Positions 25,970-34,316 of a stretch of DNA of 64,000 bases are shown here, piece after piece. The position numbers were made by a program, and so were the translations under genes. The DNA comes from Hydrogenophilales bacterium (GTDB taxonomy: Bacteria; Pseudomonadota; Gammaproteobacteria; Burkholderiales; Thiobacillaceae). The stretch is taken from contig JADJYY010000017.1 of assembly GCA_016719465.1 (NCBI GenBank), positions 14,077 to 78,076 on the forward strand. Direction: 5' to 3'. The notes under the pieces were generated by a model that saw only the letters and a program-made list of their open reading frames with translations, was not told the DNA's origin and made no database searches. How positions within the stretch are numbered: the first letter of the stretch is position 1; the number at the start of each line of letters is the position of its first letter.

Positions 25970-26716
25970 TCAACACATATGCTGTCCGCCGTTGGCCGCG
26001 ATGTTGGCGCCGGTGATGAAGGCGCCGTCTTCCGATGCCAGGAAGGCCACCAGGGCGGCGATTTCCTCCGGCTTGCCCAGGCGTCCCACGGGGATCTGCG
26101 CGATGATCTGGTTGCGCACGTCCTCGGGGATGGCCATCACCATCTCGGTACCGATGTAGCCCGGGGAGATGGAGTTGACCGTGATGCCCTTCTTCGCGGT
26201 TTCCTGGGCCAGGGCCATGGTGAAACCGTGCATGCCGGCCTTGGCGGCCGAGTAGTTGGTCTGGCCGAACTGGCCCTTCTGGCCGTTGATGGAGGAGATG
26301 TTGATCACCCGGCCCCAGCTCTTGTTCAACATGCCGTCGATGAACTGCTTGGTGACGTTGAACACCGAGTCCAGGTTCACGGTCAGCACCGCGTTCCACT
26401 GGTCGGCGGTCATCTTGCGGAAGGTGCCGTCCTTGGTGATGCCGGCGTTGTTGACCACGATGTCCGCGCCGCCGAAGTCGGCGTTGAGCTTGTCGCCCAT
26501 GGCCTTGCAGTCGTCCAGGCTGGACACGTCGCACTTGACGATGGCCATGTCGAAGCCGGCGTCGGCCATTTTCTTCTTCCACTCGCTGGCCTGGGCTTCA
26601 TCCATGTAGGTGGACACCACCTTGCAGCCGGCCTGGGCCAGCTTGATGCAGATGGCGCTGCCGATACCGCCGGTTCCACCGGTGACCAGGGCGACTTTTC
26701 CGTTCAATCCACTCAT
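25970..26716 (-). CDS. phaB: Acetoacetyl-CoA reductase
   Basis: A 248-residue short-chain dehydrogenase that makes (R)-3-hydroxybutyryl-CoA with NADPH. The nucleotide motif is TGGTGGIGSAIC, NNAG is in VVNNAGITKD, and the catalytic Ser-Tyr-Lys are in INISSINGQKG and GQTNYSAAKAG. The start MSGLNGKVALVTG lies directly after a gap of four bases from the thiolase stop, so phaA and phaB are cotranscribed. It ends GGQHMC as do typical PhaB proteins. Confidence 0.95.
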   Translation of the reverse strand: MSGLNGKVALVTGGTGGIGSAICIKLAQAGCKVVSTYMDEAQASEWKKKMADAGFDMAIVKCDVSSLDDCKAMGDKLNADFGGADIVVNNAGITKDGTFRKMTADQWNAVLTVNLDSVFNVTKQFIDGMLNKSWGRVINISSINGQKGQFGQTNYSAAKAGMHGFTMALAQETAKKGITVNSISPGYIGTEMVMAIPEDVRNQIIAQIPVGRLGKPEEIAALVAFLASEDGAFITGANIAANGGQHMC

Positions 26717-26720
26717 TTTC

Positions 26721-27907
26721 TCAAATCCTTTCGACAGCGAGAGCGACGCCTTGACCGCCGCCGATGCACAGCGTGGCAAGACCTTTGTTGGCACCGGTAC
26801 GTTGCATGCCATATAGCAGCGTGACCAGGATGCGGGCGCCGGAAGCGCCGATGGGGTGGCCGATGGAGATGGCGCCACCGCTCACGTTCACGTTCACCGG
26901 ATCGAAACCCAGTTCCTTGTTCACCGACATGGCCTGGGCGGCGAAGGCCTCGTTGGCCTCGATCATGTCCAGGTCCTTGGCCGACCAGCCGGCGCGATCC
27001 AGACACTTGCGCACGGCGGGAATCGGGCCCGTGCCCATGATGGCCGGGTCCACGCCGGCGCTGCCGAAGGAAACCACGCGGGCGATGGGCGTCAGGCCGA
27101 GCAGCTTGGCCCGGGCGCCGGAATCATCACCACGACGCCGGCGGCGCCGTCGTTGATGCCGGAGGCGTTGCCGGCGGTGACCGAGCCGTCCTTCTTGAAG
27201 GCGGGCTTCAGCTTGGCCAGGCTCTCCGCCGTGGTGCCGGCGCGCGGGAATTCATCCTTGGCGAAGACGAGCGGATCGCCCTTGCGCTGGGGAATCTCGA
27301 TGGGAACGATCTCCGGATCGAAATGACCCGCCTTCTGGGCCGCCTCGGTGCGCTGCTGGGACGTGGCCGCGAACAGATCCTGCTCGGCGCGGCTGAACTC
27401 GTACTTGGCGGCGATGTTCTCGGCGGTGATGCCCATGTGGCAGTCGTTGAAGGCGCACCACAGACCGTCCTGGATCATGGTGTCCACCAGTTCCCAGTTG
27501 CCCATGCGCTTGCCGTCGCGGGAGCGGGGCAGCACGTGGGGCGACAGGCTCATGTTCTCCTGGCCGCCGGCGATGACGATGCCGGAATCCCCGGTCGCCA
27601 CGGCCTGGGCCGCCAGGTGCACGGCTTTCAGGCCGCTGCCGCAGACCTTGTTGATGGTGAGCGCGGAGACCGTGTCCGGCAAACCGCCGGCCAGGGCGGC
27701 CTGGCGCGCCGGGTTCTGGCCCACGCCCGCTTGAAGGACCTGGCCGAGGATGACCTCGTCGATCTGCCCAGGTTGCAAATTGGCCCGCGCCAGCAAAGCC
27801 CTGATCACATGGGCGCCCAGCTGACTGGCGGGAATGCCGGCCAGCGCGCCGCCAAAGGATCCGACAGCGGTGCGACCCGCGGCCACAATGACCACATCGT
27901 TAAACAT
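26721..27907 (-). CDS. phaA: Acetyl-CoA acetyltransferase (beta-ketothiolase), frame broken once
   Basis: Thiolase that condenses two acetyl-CoA for PHB synthesis (395 residues repaired). The nucleophile Cys is in NKVCGSGLKAV, the substrate His in GGAISIGHPIGASGAR, and the second Cys in LCIGGGQGVAL. The frame breaks at about 27120-27127 after DGAAGVVVM, where one base is missing; the rest (SGARAKLLGLTPIARVV on) continues in the next frame to the stop at 26721. All active-site residues are present once repaired. The start MFNDVVIVAAGRTAVGSF is normal. Confidence 0.9.
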
Positions 27908-27968
27908 ATGGAAGTCTCCTGACAAATGAGGAATGCTTCCTCCCCCATTTGAAATTCTATAGGGGTTT

Positions 27969-28007
27969 TTGTGCAGTGCACTTGACAATATTTGCTGCGT
28001 CGCACAA
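27969..28007. promoter_or_regulatory. Two probable PhaR operator sites between phaA and phaE
   Basis: TTGTGC-AGT-GCACTT (27969-27983) and TGCTGC-GTC-GCACAA (27993-28007) share the half-site of the palindrome upstream of phaP. They sit in the only shared control region of the divergent phaA-phaB-phaR and phaE-phaC units, so PhaR may control synthesis genes as well as phasin. Confidence 0.68.
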
Positions 28008-28049
28008 AAATCCGCTTGTACATTACTTTTCTCTATGAAGGAGAGGACC

Positions 28050-29169
28050 GTGGGCAACTCGAACAACTGGATGGACAACTGGCTGGAGTCCCAGCAGAAG
28101 TACTGGAACGCCTGGTCGGACATGGCCCAGCGCGGCATGAAGGCGCCCGAGGCGCCCAAGAACCCCCTGGCGGATGGCCTCAACCAGTGGTGGCAGGCGG
28201 TTTCTCCCATGGCGCCGCCGACCGGTCGCGACGTGTTCGACCGCCTGATGGATGTCAGCAAGGGCTACTACAGCATGGCCGAGCGCTTCATGAGCGGCGC
28301 CCAGGGCAACAAGGATGGTGGCATGGACGCCATCAACGGCTGGCTCGACGGCATGCAGAAGATGTGGAGCGACTGGTCCCAGGCCGGCGCCGCCTTCCGT
28401 CCGGATTCCCTGTTCGGCGGCAACCAGTTCAAGGGCCTGACCACTTTCTGGGATCTGCCCATGGATACCTGGAACCGCCTGGCGGCCAACGTCATGCCCA
28501 TGCCCGGCGACTTTACCCAGGCCTTCCATCCGGAAGGGGGCAATCCCGTGCACCAGCAGGTCAACAAGTTCCTGTCGATCCCGGCTGTCGGCTACTCCCG
28601 GGAATCCCAGGAGCAGTACCAGATCCTCGCCCAGCGTCAGATGGACTATATGAGCGCCATGCAGGCCTACCAGACGGCCTTCGGCAAGCTGGGCATGGAA
28701 ACCACCACGCGCTTCCAGCAATCGCTCCAGACCCGCGCCAAGGAAGACAAGCCCATCTCCAGCCTGCGGGAACTGTATGACCAGTGGGTGGAAATGAGCG
28801 AAGCGGCCTATGCCGATTTCGTCATGACCCAGGAGTACCAGACCCTGTACGGGCGCCTGGTCAATACCCTGCTGGCCCTCAAGCAGCAGATGGCCCGCAT
28901 GGTGGACCAGACCCTGGAAGCCATGCACATGCCCACCCACGCCGAGATCAGCACCCTGCAATGCCGGCAACAGGAATTGCGTCGCGACAACCTGAGGTTG
29001 CATAAGGAAATCAAGGGGATGCAGTCGCAACTTGAAGCATTGCGCAAGACCTTGCTGCAGGGCGAGGCCGAGGACGAGGACGAGCCGGAGGAAGCGCCTC
29101 GACGCCAGGCGCGCCCCGCCGCCAAGCCCGCCACCGCCAAGCGCGCTCCCGCCGCGCGCAAGCAAATAA
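28050..29169 (+). CDS. phaE: Class III PHA synthase subunit PhaE (no in-frame stop in this sequence)
   Basis: The PhaE subunit of class III PHA synthase, which pairs with PhaC to polymerise hydroxyacyl-CoA. The frame contains WNAWSDMAQRGMKAP, QYQILAQRQMDYMSAMQAYQ, and the PhaE-typical MVDQTLEAMHMPTHAEISTL, then a coiled helix and an acidic-basic Ala/Pro-rich tail. GTG at 28050 is chosen because AAGGAG precedes it; an ATG at 28035 is possible. No stop occurs in this frame before phaC; TAA at 29167-29169 is one frame away, beside a tandem CAAATAAGC repeat. A one-base error near the low-complexity tail is likely. Confidence 0.85.
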
Positions 29170-29202
29170 GCCAAATAAGCCAAGCAAACCAGGAGAATAT
29201 CC

Positions 29203-30266
29203 ATGCTGCCCTTCGACATGCGCCCCGATGCCGTCATGCAGGAACTCACGGCCTACGGCCAGAAGCTTTCCCATGGCATGAAGAACCTGATGGAAGTCGG
29301 CGAGATTTCCACCGGCGTCACGCCCAAGACCGTGGTTTACCAGGAAGACAAGCTCACCCTGTTCCGCTTCAACCCGTCGGCCGACAAGGTCCAGAACAAG
29401 GTTCCCCTGCTCATCGTCTACGCCCTGGTGAACCGGCCCTACATGACCGACATCCAGGAAAACCGCTCCACCGTGAAGGCCCTGATGGACGCGGGCCAGG
29501 ACGTCTACCTGGTGGACTGGGGCTACCCGGATCGAGCCGACCGCTATCTCACCCTCGACGACTACATCAACGGCTACCTGGACCGCTGCGTCGATGTGAT
29601 TTGCGAACGACACCGCATCGACAAGATCAACATCCTCGGCATCTGCCAGGGCGGCACCTTCTCGTTGTGCTACTCATCGCTGCACCCGGAGAAGGTGAAG
29701 AACCTGGTCACCATGGTCACGCCGGTGGATTTCCAGACCCCGGACAACATGCTGTCCCACTGGGTTCAGCAGGTGGACGCCGACCTGGTGGTGGACACCA
29801 TGGGCAATGTCCCCGGCGAGATGCTGAACTGGACCTTCCTCAACCTGAAGCCCTACCAGCTCATGGGCCAGAAGTACCTGGGCCTGCTGGACACCCTGGA
29901 CGACCCGGAAGCCCTGAAGAACTTCCTGCGCATGGAAAAGTGGATCTTCGACTCCCCCGACCAGGCCGGCGAAGCCTTCCGCCAGTTCATCAAGGACTTC
30001 TACCAGCAGAACAAGCTGCTCAAGGGCGGCCTGGAGATCGGCGAGCCGGTGAGCCTGAAGAACGTCTCCATGCCGGTGCTCAATGTGTTTGCCGAGCAGG
30101 ACCACCTGGTTCCCCCGATGCCTCCCGCGCCATGCGCGGCAAGCTGGGCACCAAGGACTACACGGAACTGTCCTTCCCCGGCGGCCACATCGGCATCTAC
30201 GTCAGCGGCAAGGCCCAGAAGACCGTGCCGCCTGCCATCGGCAAGTGGCTGGACGAGCGCAGTTGA
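29203..30266 (+). CDS. phaC: Class III PHA synthase catalytic subunit PhaC, frame broken once
   Basis: The catalytic subunit (354 residues repaired, the class III size). The lipase-like box with the active-site Cys is ILGICQGGTFSL, the Asp is in AEQDHLVPP, and the His is in PGGHIGIYVSG. The frame is lost in the C run at 30112-30116; one extra C gives VPPDASRAMRGKLGTKDYTE and the normal ending WLDERS. A good ribosome binding site AGGAGAA lies before MLPFDMRPDAVMQ. It is paired with phaE and ends in a strong terminator. Confidence 0.93.
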
Positions 30267-30296
30267 GCGCCTAGGCCCGGAGCAAGGGCGTTACAC

Positions 30297-30329
30297 AACG
30301 GCCCGCCCGGGGTTCCCGGCCGGGCCGTT
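30297..30329 (+). terminator. Terminator of the phaE-phaC operon
   Basis: AACGGCCCGCCCGGG pairs with CCCGGCCGGGCCGTT with one mismatch and a three-base loop, followed by CATCTTTCTTTC. It is about 30 bases after the phaC stop. Confidence 0.85.
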
Positions 30330-30347
30330 CATCTTTCTTTCAGGCTC

Positions 30348-30500
30348 TCATCCCGGTATTGCAGGGCCGAGGAAATACTCGACGACCCGGCGCTTGCCGG
30401 TCTTGATTTCGACGGTGACCGCCATGCCGGGGGAGAGGTTCACGGTTCTGCCGTCCACCTCGATCAATGGCTTCCGGATACCGGCTTGCGCCAGTGCCTC
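30348..30500 (-). pseudogene. Remnant of a HlyD-family type I secretion adaptor
   Basis: The minus strand still encodes GRTVNLSPGMAVTVEIKTGK followed by RRVVEYFLGP, the unmistakable C terminus of HlyD/PrtE-type membrane-fusion proteins of type I secretion, and then a stop. Upstream the sequence stops resembling the family after about 45 residues and there is no proper start. It is the only trace of a type I secretion system here and fills part of the 363-base gap between phaC and the autotransporter gene. Confidence 0.78.
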
Positions 30501-30629
30501 GCAAGATTTGACCCGTCTCCCAAACGTGCTCGACAGGGGCGCAGTATGGCAATCGGACCGATTTTCCATACAATCCGCCTCTTGCCGGCCAGGCCAGACA
30601 AACAACGTCTAAACAATACAGGGAATGTC

Positions 30630-31757
30630 ATGCAAACCACGCCTATCCGTGTGCCGGGTCGCGCCAGTTCAATGCATCCCATCGCCATTGGCGGGCAATG
30701 GGCGAAGCGTGCCCAGCGATGCGCGTTCACACGTTGCGCGGCCCGCGGCCTGGGCATGCTGTACGGCATCTCGCTTCTGTCATCGACCGCGCTGGCCGCG
30801 ACCGGCAACGTGGACGTGTATGGCGTGTTTTACATCGGGCAATTGAATGCCTACGAAACCACGCTCCACGAATCCGGCATCGGCGCCGCCTATGCCGGCC
30901 TGGCCGCGCCCAATCTGGCTTTGAATGGCGCCCACCACCGCACGCTGCTCGGACTCAAGGGCGCGAATGAAAGCGGGGGAGGCTGCGCCTGGGGCACCGT
31001 GGATTTTGCCCAAGCCCGGGACGCCCATACCCACCTGGCCGAGATCGGCGCCTGCAAGGACATCGGCGCGGCGCGCCTTGGTATTGGCATCGGCCGAACG
31101 AAGTCGGCGGTGGATCGCAGTCTGGGTGGAAAGAGCAGTTCGACGGGAGACTATCTGATCGCCGAATGGGCCACCCCCATGGGCCACAACCTGGAAGCCA
31201 GCGCAACGGGGCTCTATGGCGACTTTGAAACCGACCACCGGCGCAATTACTCCAATGGTCTCCTGGTAGATACCTCCCTTGGCCGGACCGATGCGCGCTC
31301 CACCGCGATACGGCTGAGGCTGGACTGGCGGGATGCAGCGATGATCGGCAACCAGACAATCAGCCCCTATGTGGCCTATTCCTGGTCGGAAACGAAGCAG
31401 GACGCCTACACCGAAACCGGCGGCAGCCAGCCTGAATCGTTTGCCGACCAACACTGGAGAGTCAGGGATTTGCGCATGGGCGCGGCAAGCCGGCTGGCGC
31501 TGTCCGCCGAAACGGAACTCCACCTGGCGGCCACCGCGATCCATGTTTTCGGAGAAGACTCGATCGAGATCTCGGGCTCGGGCTTCACCTTGGGAGGCAA
31601 GCAGGACGCCAGCAACCGCGTCGGGTTCACGCTGGATTTCGATCATCGCCTTGCCCCTCGCACCGTGTGGAGCGCGGGGATGGGCGCAACCAGCAGCCTC
31701 GACAGCGGAAGTGCCTGGGTTTGGAGCATCACAACCGGGATACGCGGCGTTTTTTAG
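30630..31757 (+). CDS. Autotransporter beta-barrel domain protein without passenger
   Basis: A 375-residue outer-membrane protein. A long N-terminal region with the hydrophobic GMLYGISLLSSTALA is an extended signal peptide with cleavage near ALAA. The rest shows alternating strands (LGIGIGRTKSAVDRSLG, LIAEWATPMGHNLEASATGL, TISPYVAYSWSE) and ends GIRGVF with the C-terminal phenylalanine required for BAM insertion. It matches an autotransporter beta-domain; a normal passenger is missing. The frame is open further upstream, but MQTTPIRVPGRASSM is the first plausible start. It lies next to the HlyD remnant. Confidence 0.75.
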   Translation: MQTTPIRVPGRASSMHPIAIGGQWAKRAQRCAFTRCAARGLGMLYGISLLSSTALAATGNVDVYGVFYIGQLNAYETTLHESGIGAAYAGLAAPNLALNGAHHRTLLGLKGANESGGGCAWGTVDFAQARDAHTHLAEIGACKDIGAARLGIGIGRTKSAVDRSLGGKSSSTGDYLIAEWATPMGHNLEASATGLYGDFETDHRRNYSNGLLVDTSLGRTDARSTAIRLRLDWRDAAMIGNQTISPYVAYSWSETKQDAYTETGGSQPESFADQHWRVRDLRMGAASRLALSAETELHLAATAIHVFGEDSIEISGSGFTLGGKQDASNRVGFTLDFDHRLAPRTVWSAGMGATSSLDSGSAWVWSITTGIRGVF

Positions 31758-31802
31758 ATACGGGTGTCCTTCATGATCTGCATGGCCTACCCTGAAGCCA
31801 TC

Positions 31803-33211
31803 ATGAAACTCACCTTCCACGGCGCTTCCCGCCAGGTCACCGGCTCCTGCTTCCTGGTCGAATCGGACTCGCTCCGTTTCATCGTCGATTGCGGCATGTT
31901 CCAGGGTGGGCGGGCGGCGGAGGAGCTGAACCGCCGCTTTCCCGGCTTCGATCCGGAAGACCTCGATTTCGTCCTGCTGACCCATGCCCACATCGACCAT
32001 TCCGGATTGCTGCCGCGACTGTGCGCCCTGGGATATCGCGGGCCGATCCATTGCACCCGGGCCACGGCGGACCTCCTCGGCGTGCTGCTGCCGGATTCCG
32101 CCTTCATCCAGGAGAAGGAGGCGGAGTGGGCCAACTACGCCAGCCGCAAGACCCGCAAGCGCCACCGGAGCGAACTGGCGCCCCTGTACACCGTGACCCA
32201 GGCGCGGGAAACGCTGAAGCGGCTGAAGCGGCCGGGGTACGACCGGGAAATCCAGCCCCATCCCCGGGTGCGGGTCAAGTTCCGCGACGCGGGCCATATC
32301 CTGGGCTCCGCCATCCTGGAAGTCTGGGTGGAGGAGGGGAGCAAGACCAGAAAACTGGTGTTTTCCGGTGACCTTGGCATGCCGGGACGGCCCATCCTCA
32401 AGGATCCCACCCCCATCGATTCGGCGGACGTGCTGCTGGTGGAATCCACCTATGGCAACCGCTTGCACAAGACCTTGCCGGAGACGGTGGAAGAACTGGC
32501 CCACGCCGTGAACGACACGCTCACGCGCAAGAAGGGCAACGTCATCATTCCCGCCTTCGCCGTGGGCCGCACCCAGGATCTGCTCTACCTGCTCATGGAT
32601 CTGGTGCGCCAGGGCCGCCTGCCGCGCAACCTGGCCATCTTCGTGGATTCCCCCATGGCCGGCAGCGCCACCGAGATCACCCCAGCCACGGCGAGCCTCG
32701 CCGGACGAGGAATCCCGGGAATTGCTGGCCTGGTTCCGCTCCAGCCCGGAAGCGCCCTACCTGCGGGTGACCGAGAACGTGGAGGATTCCATGGCCCTCA
32801 ACAAGATCCGCCAGGGGGCGGTGATCATCTCCGCCTCGGGCATGTGCGATGCCGGGCGCATCAAGCATCACCTCAAGTTCAATCTGCCGCGCTCGGAATG
32901 CACGGTGATCATCGCCGGCTTCCAGGCGGAGGGCACGCTGGGCCGGCGCATCGTGGACGGCGCCAAGACGGTGCGCATCTTCCGGGAAGTGGTACCGGTG
33001 CGGGCCGACCTCTACACCCTGGGCGGTCTTTCCGCCCACGCCGACCGGGATGCCCTGGTGAACTGGCTTTCCCGCTTCAGGAAGCCGCCGGGACGGACCT
33101 TCGTGGTCCACGGCGAGTCGGAAACGGCGCTAGCTCGCCGATCTGATCCGGGAAGGCTTGGGCTGGAACGTGGACGTGCCGGAGATGGGCGCGGGGTACG
33201 CGCTGGATTGA
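31803..33211 (+). CDS. MBL-fold beta-CASP ribonuclease-like protein, frame broken twice
   Basis: A beta-CASP metallo-beta-lactamase protein of the Ysh1/CPSF-73-like bacterial group, likely an RNA exonuclease or endonuclease (about 469 residues repaired). The metal-binding HxHxDH is THAHIDHSGLL, next FRDAGHILGSAILEV and SGDLGMPGRPI; the beta-CASP part contains ESTYGNRLHK and IIPAFAVGRTQDLLYLL, then IISASGMCDAGRIKHHL and GLSAHADRD. The frame changes near 32680-32712 and again near 33130-33145 before AGYALD and TGA. All metal ligands are present once repaired. Confidence 0.85.
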
Positions 33212-33212
33212 G

Positions 33213-33310
33213 CCTTCCCCCTTTCATGAAGGGGGAGTGAGGGGGGGTGACGCCTTTAGGAGTGCGGATGTCGCTGAATCCCCCCTGGCCCCTTTGCGAA
33301 AGGGGGGGAT
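33213..33310. repeat. Paired palindromic repeats (family B)
   Basis: TCCCCCTTTCATGAAGGGGGA and CCCCTTTGCGAAAGGGGGG are two hairpins of the C5-TTT...AAA-G5 type, facing each other about 40 bases apart, with GGGGGG and CCCCCC blocks pairing between them. It separates the convergent MBL and mlaF genes. The same pairing is seen at 36.6-36.73 kb and 50.43-50.56 kb. Confidence 0.75.
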
Positions 33311-33313
33311 GCT

Positions 33314-34123
33314 TCAGCGGGTGACCGCAGCCAGCCCGAAATCCTGCGCCAATTCCCGCGCCGGGAAATGGAAGCGCACCGGACCGTCCTCCTCGCCATG
33401 CACGAACTGGTGCACGAAGGGATGTCGCGAGTCCCGGATCTCCTCCACCGGGCCCTCCGCCACCACGACGCCGTTGTCGATGAAGTAGGCGTAATCGATG
33501 ATCTTCAGGGCTTCGGCGATGTCGTAGGTCACCACCACCGAGGTCAGGCCCAGGGCGTCGTTCAGGCGCCGGATGATGTTGGCGATGACGTCCAGGGAGA
33601 TGGGGTCCAGGCCGGCGAAGGGCTCGTCGTACATGATCAGCATGGGGTCCAGGGCGATGGCCCGGGCCAGGCCACCCGCCGCGACATGCCGCCGGACAGT
33701 TCGTCGGTCATCAGTCCGCGCGCGCCGCAGGCCCACCGCGTCTAGTTTCATCAGCACCAGGTCGCGGATCATGGGCTCGGACAGGTCGGTGTGCTCGCGC
33801 ATGGGATAGGCCACGTTGTCGAACACCGAGAGATCGCTGAACAGGCCGCCGGCCTGGAACATCATGCCCATCTTGCGGCGCAGGTGGTAAAGATCGCTGT
33901 TGTTCAGTTCGTGGACGACCTGGCCGGCCACTTTTACATGACCGCCGGCGGGCTGGAGCTGGCCGCCGATGAGGCGCAGCAGGGTGGTCTTGCCGCAGCC
34001 GCTGGAGCCCAGCAGGCCCACGACTTTCCCTCTCGGATGTTCCAGGTTGAGTCCCTTGAGCACGTGGTGCTCACCGCAGGCGTAGCGCAGGTCCTTGATT
34101 TCGACCAGGGTTTCGGATGACAA
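33314..34123 (-). CDS. mlaF: MlaF-type ABC transporter ATPase (lipid asymmetry), signature motif in shifted frame
   Basis: An ABC ATPase of the MlaF group that powers phospholipid transport across the envelope. Walker A is LGSSGCGKTTLL, Walker B is LIMYDEPFAGLDPIS, and MFQAGGLFSDLSVFDNVAY is the MlaF-typical Q-loop. The expected LSGGMSRR signature is present in the DNA at about 33680-33700, but in a shifted frame flanked by two compensating indels, so the written protein reads RRTVRRHV there. The start is probably TTG at 34123 (LSSETLVEIKDL). The mlaE, mlaD, mlaB and mlaC genes are not next to it, so it may be an orphan or the rest lies elsewhere. Confidence 0.8.
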   Translation of the reverse strand: MSSETLVEIKDLRYACGEHHVLKGLNLEHPRGKVVGLLGSSGCGKTTLLRLIGGQLQPAGGHVKVAGQVVHELNNSDLYHLRRKMGMMFQAGGLFSDLSVFDNVAYPMREHTDLSEPMIRDLVLMKLDAVGLRRARTDDRRTVRRHVAAGGLARAIALDPMLIMYDEPFAGLDPISLDVIANIIRRLNDALGLTSVVVTYDIAEALKIIDYAYFIDNGVVVAEGPVEEIRDSRHPFVHQFVHGEEDGPVRFHFPARELAQDFGLAAVTR

Positions 34124-34316
34124 CGACGGCTCCCGAGGGAAATGGCTGTGTGAATGGTAGTGGATGATGGCGCCGGGCGAGGCGATGGTAAAGCGTCCAC
34201 GGCAACCGATCCCCGCGGGAGCGAACTCCTGCACAGGGACAAGTGCTTGTTCGCTGTCGCGGGATAGGTCGCCGCGTTAGCATTCCAACTCCCTTCAATG
34301 AATCGGTTTCCCGCCC

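Noticed and set aside
27908..28049. Riboswitch or small RNA in the phaA-phaE gap.
   Set aside because: The structure is explained by the PhaR-like half-sites and promoter-like boxes; no conserved aptamer pattern was seen.
32660..33240. Two separate genes for the two halves of the MBL-fold protein.
   Set aside because: The halves together make one beta-CASP protein in the right order, and the frame change is local, so one broken gene is the better reading.
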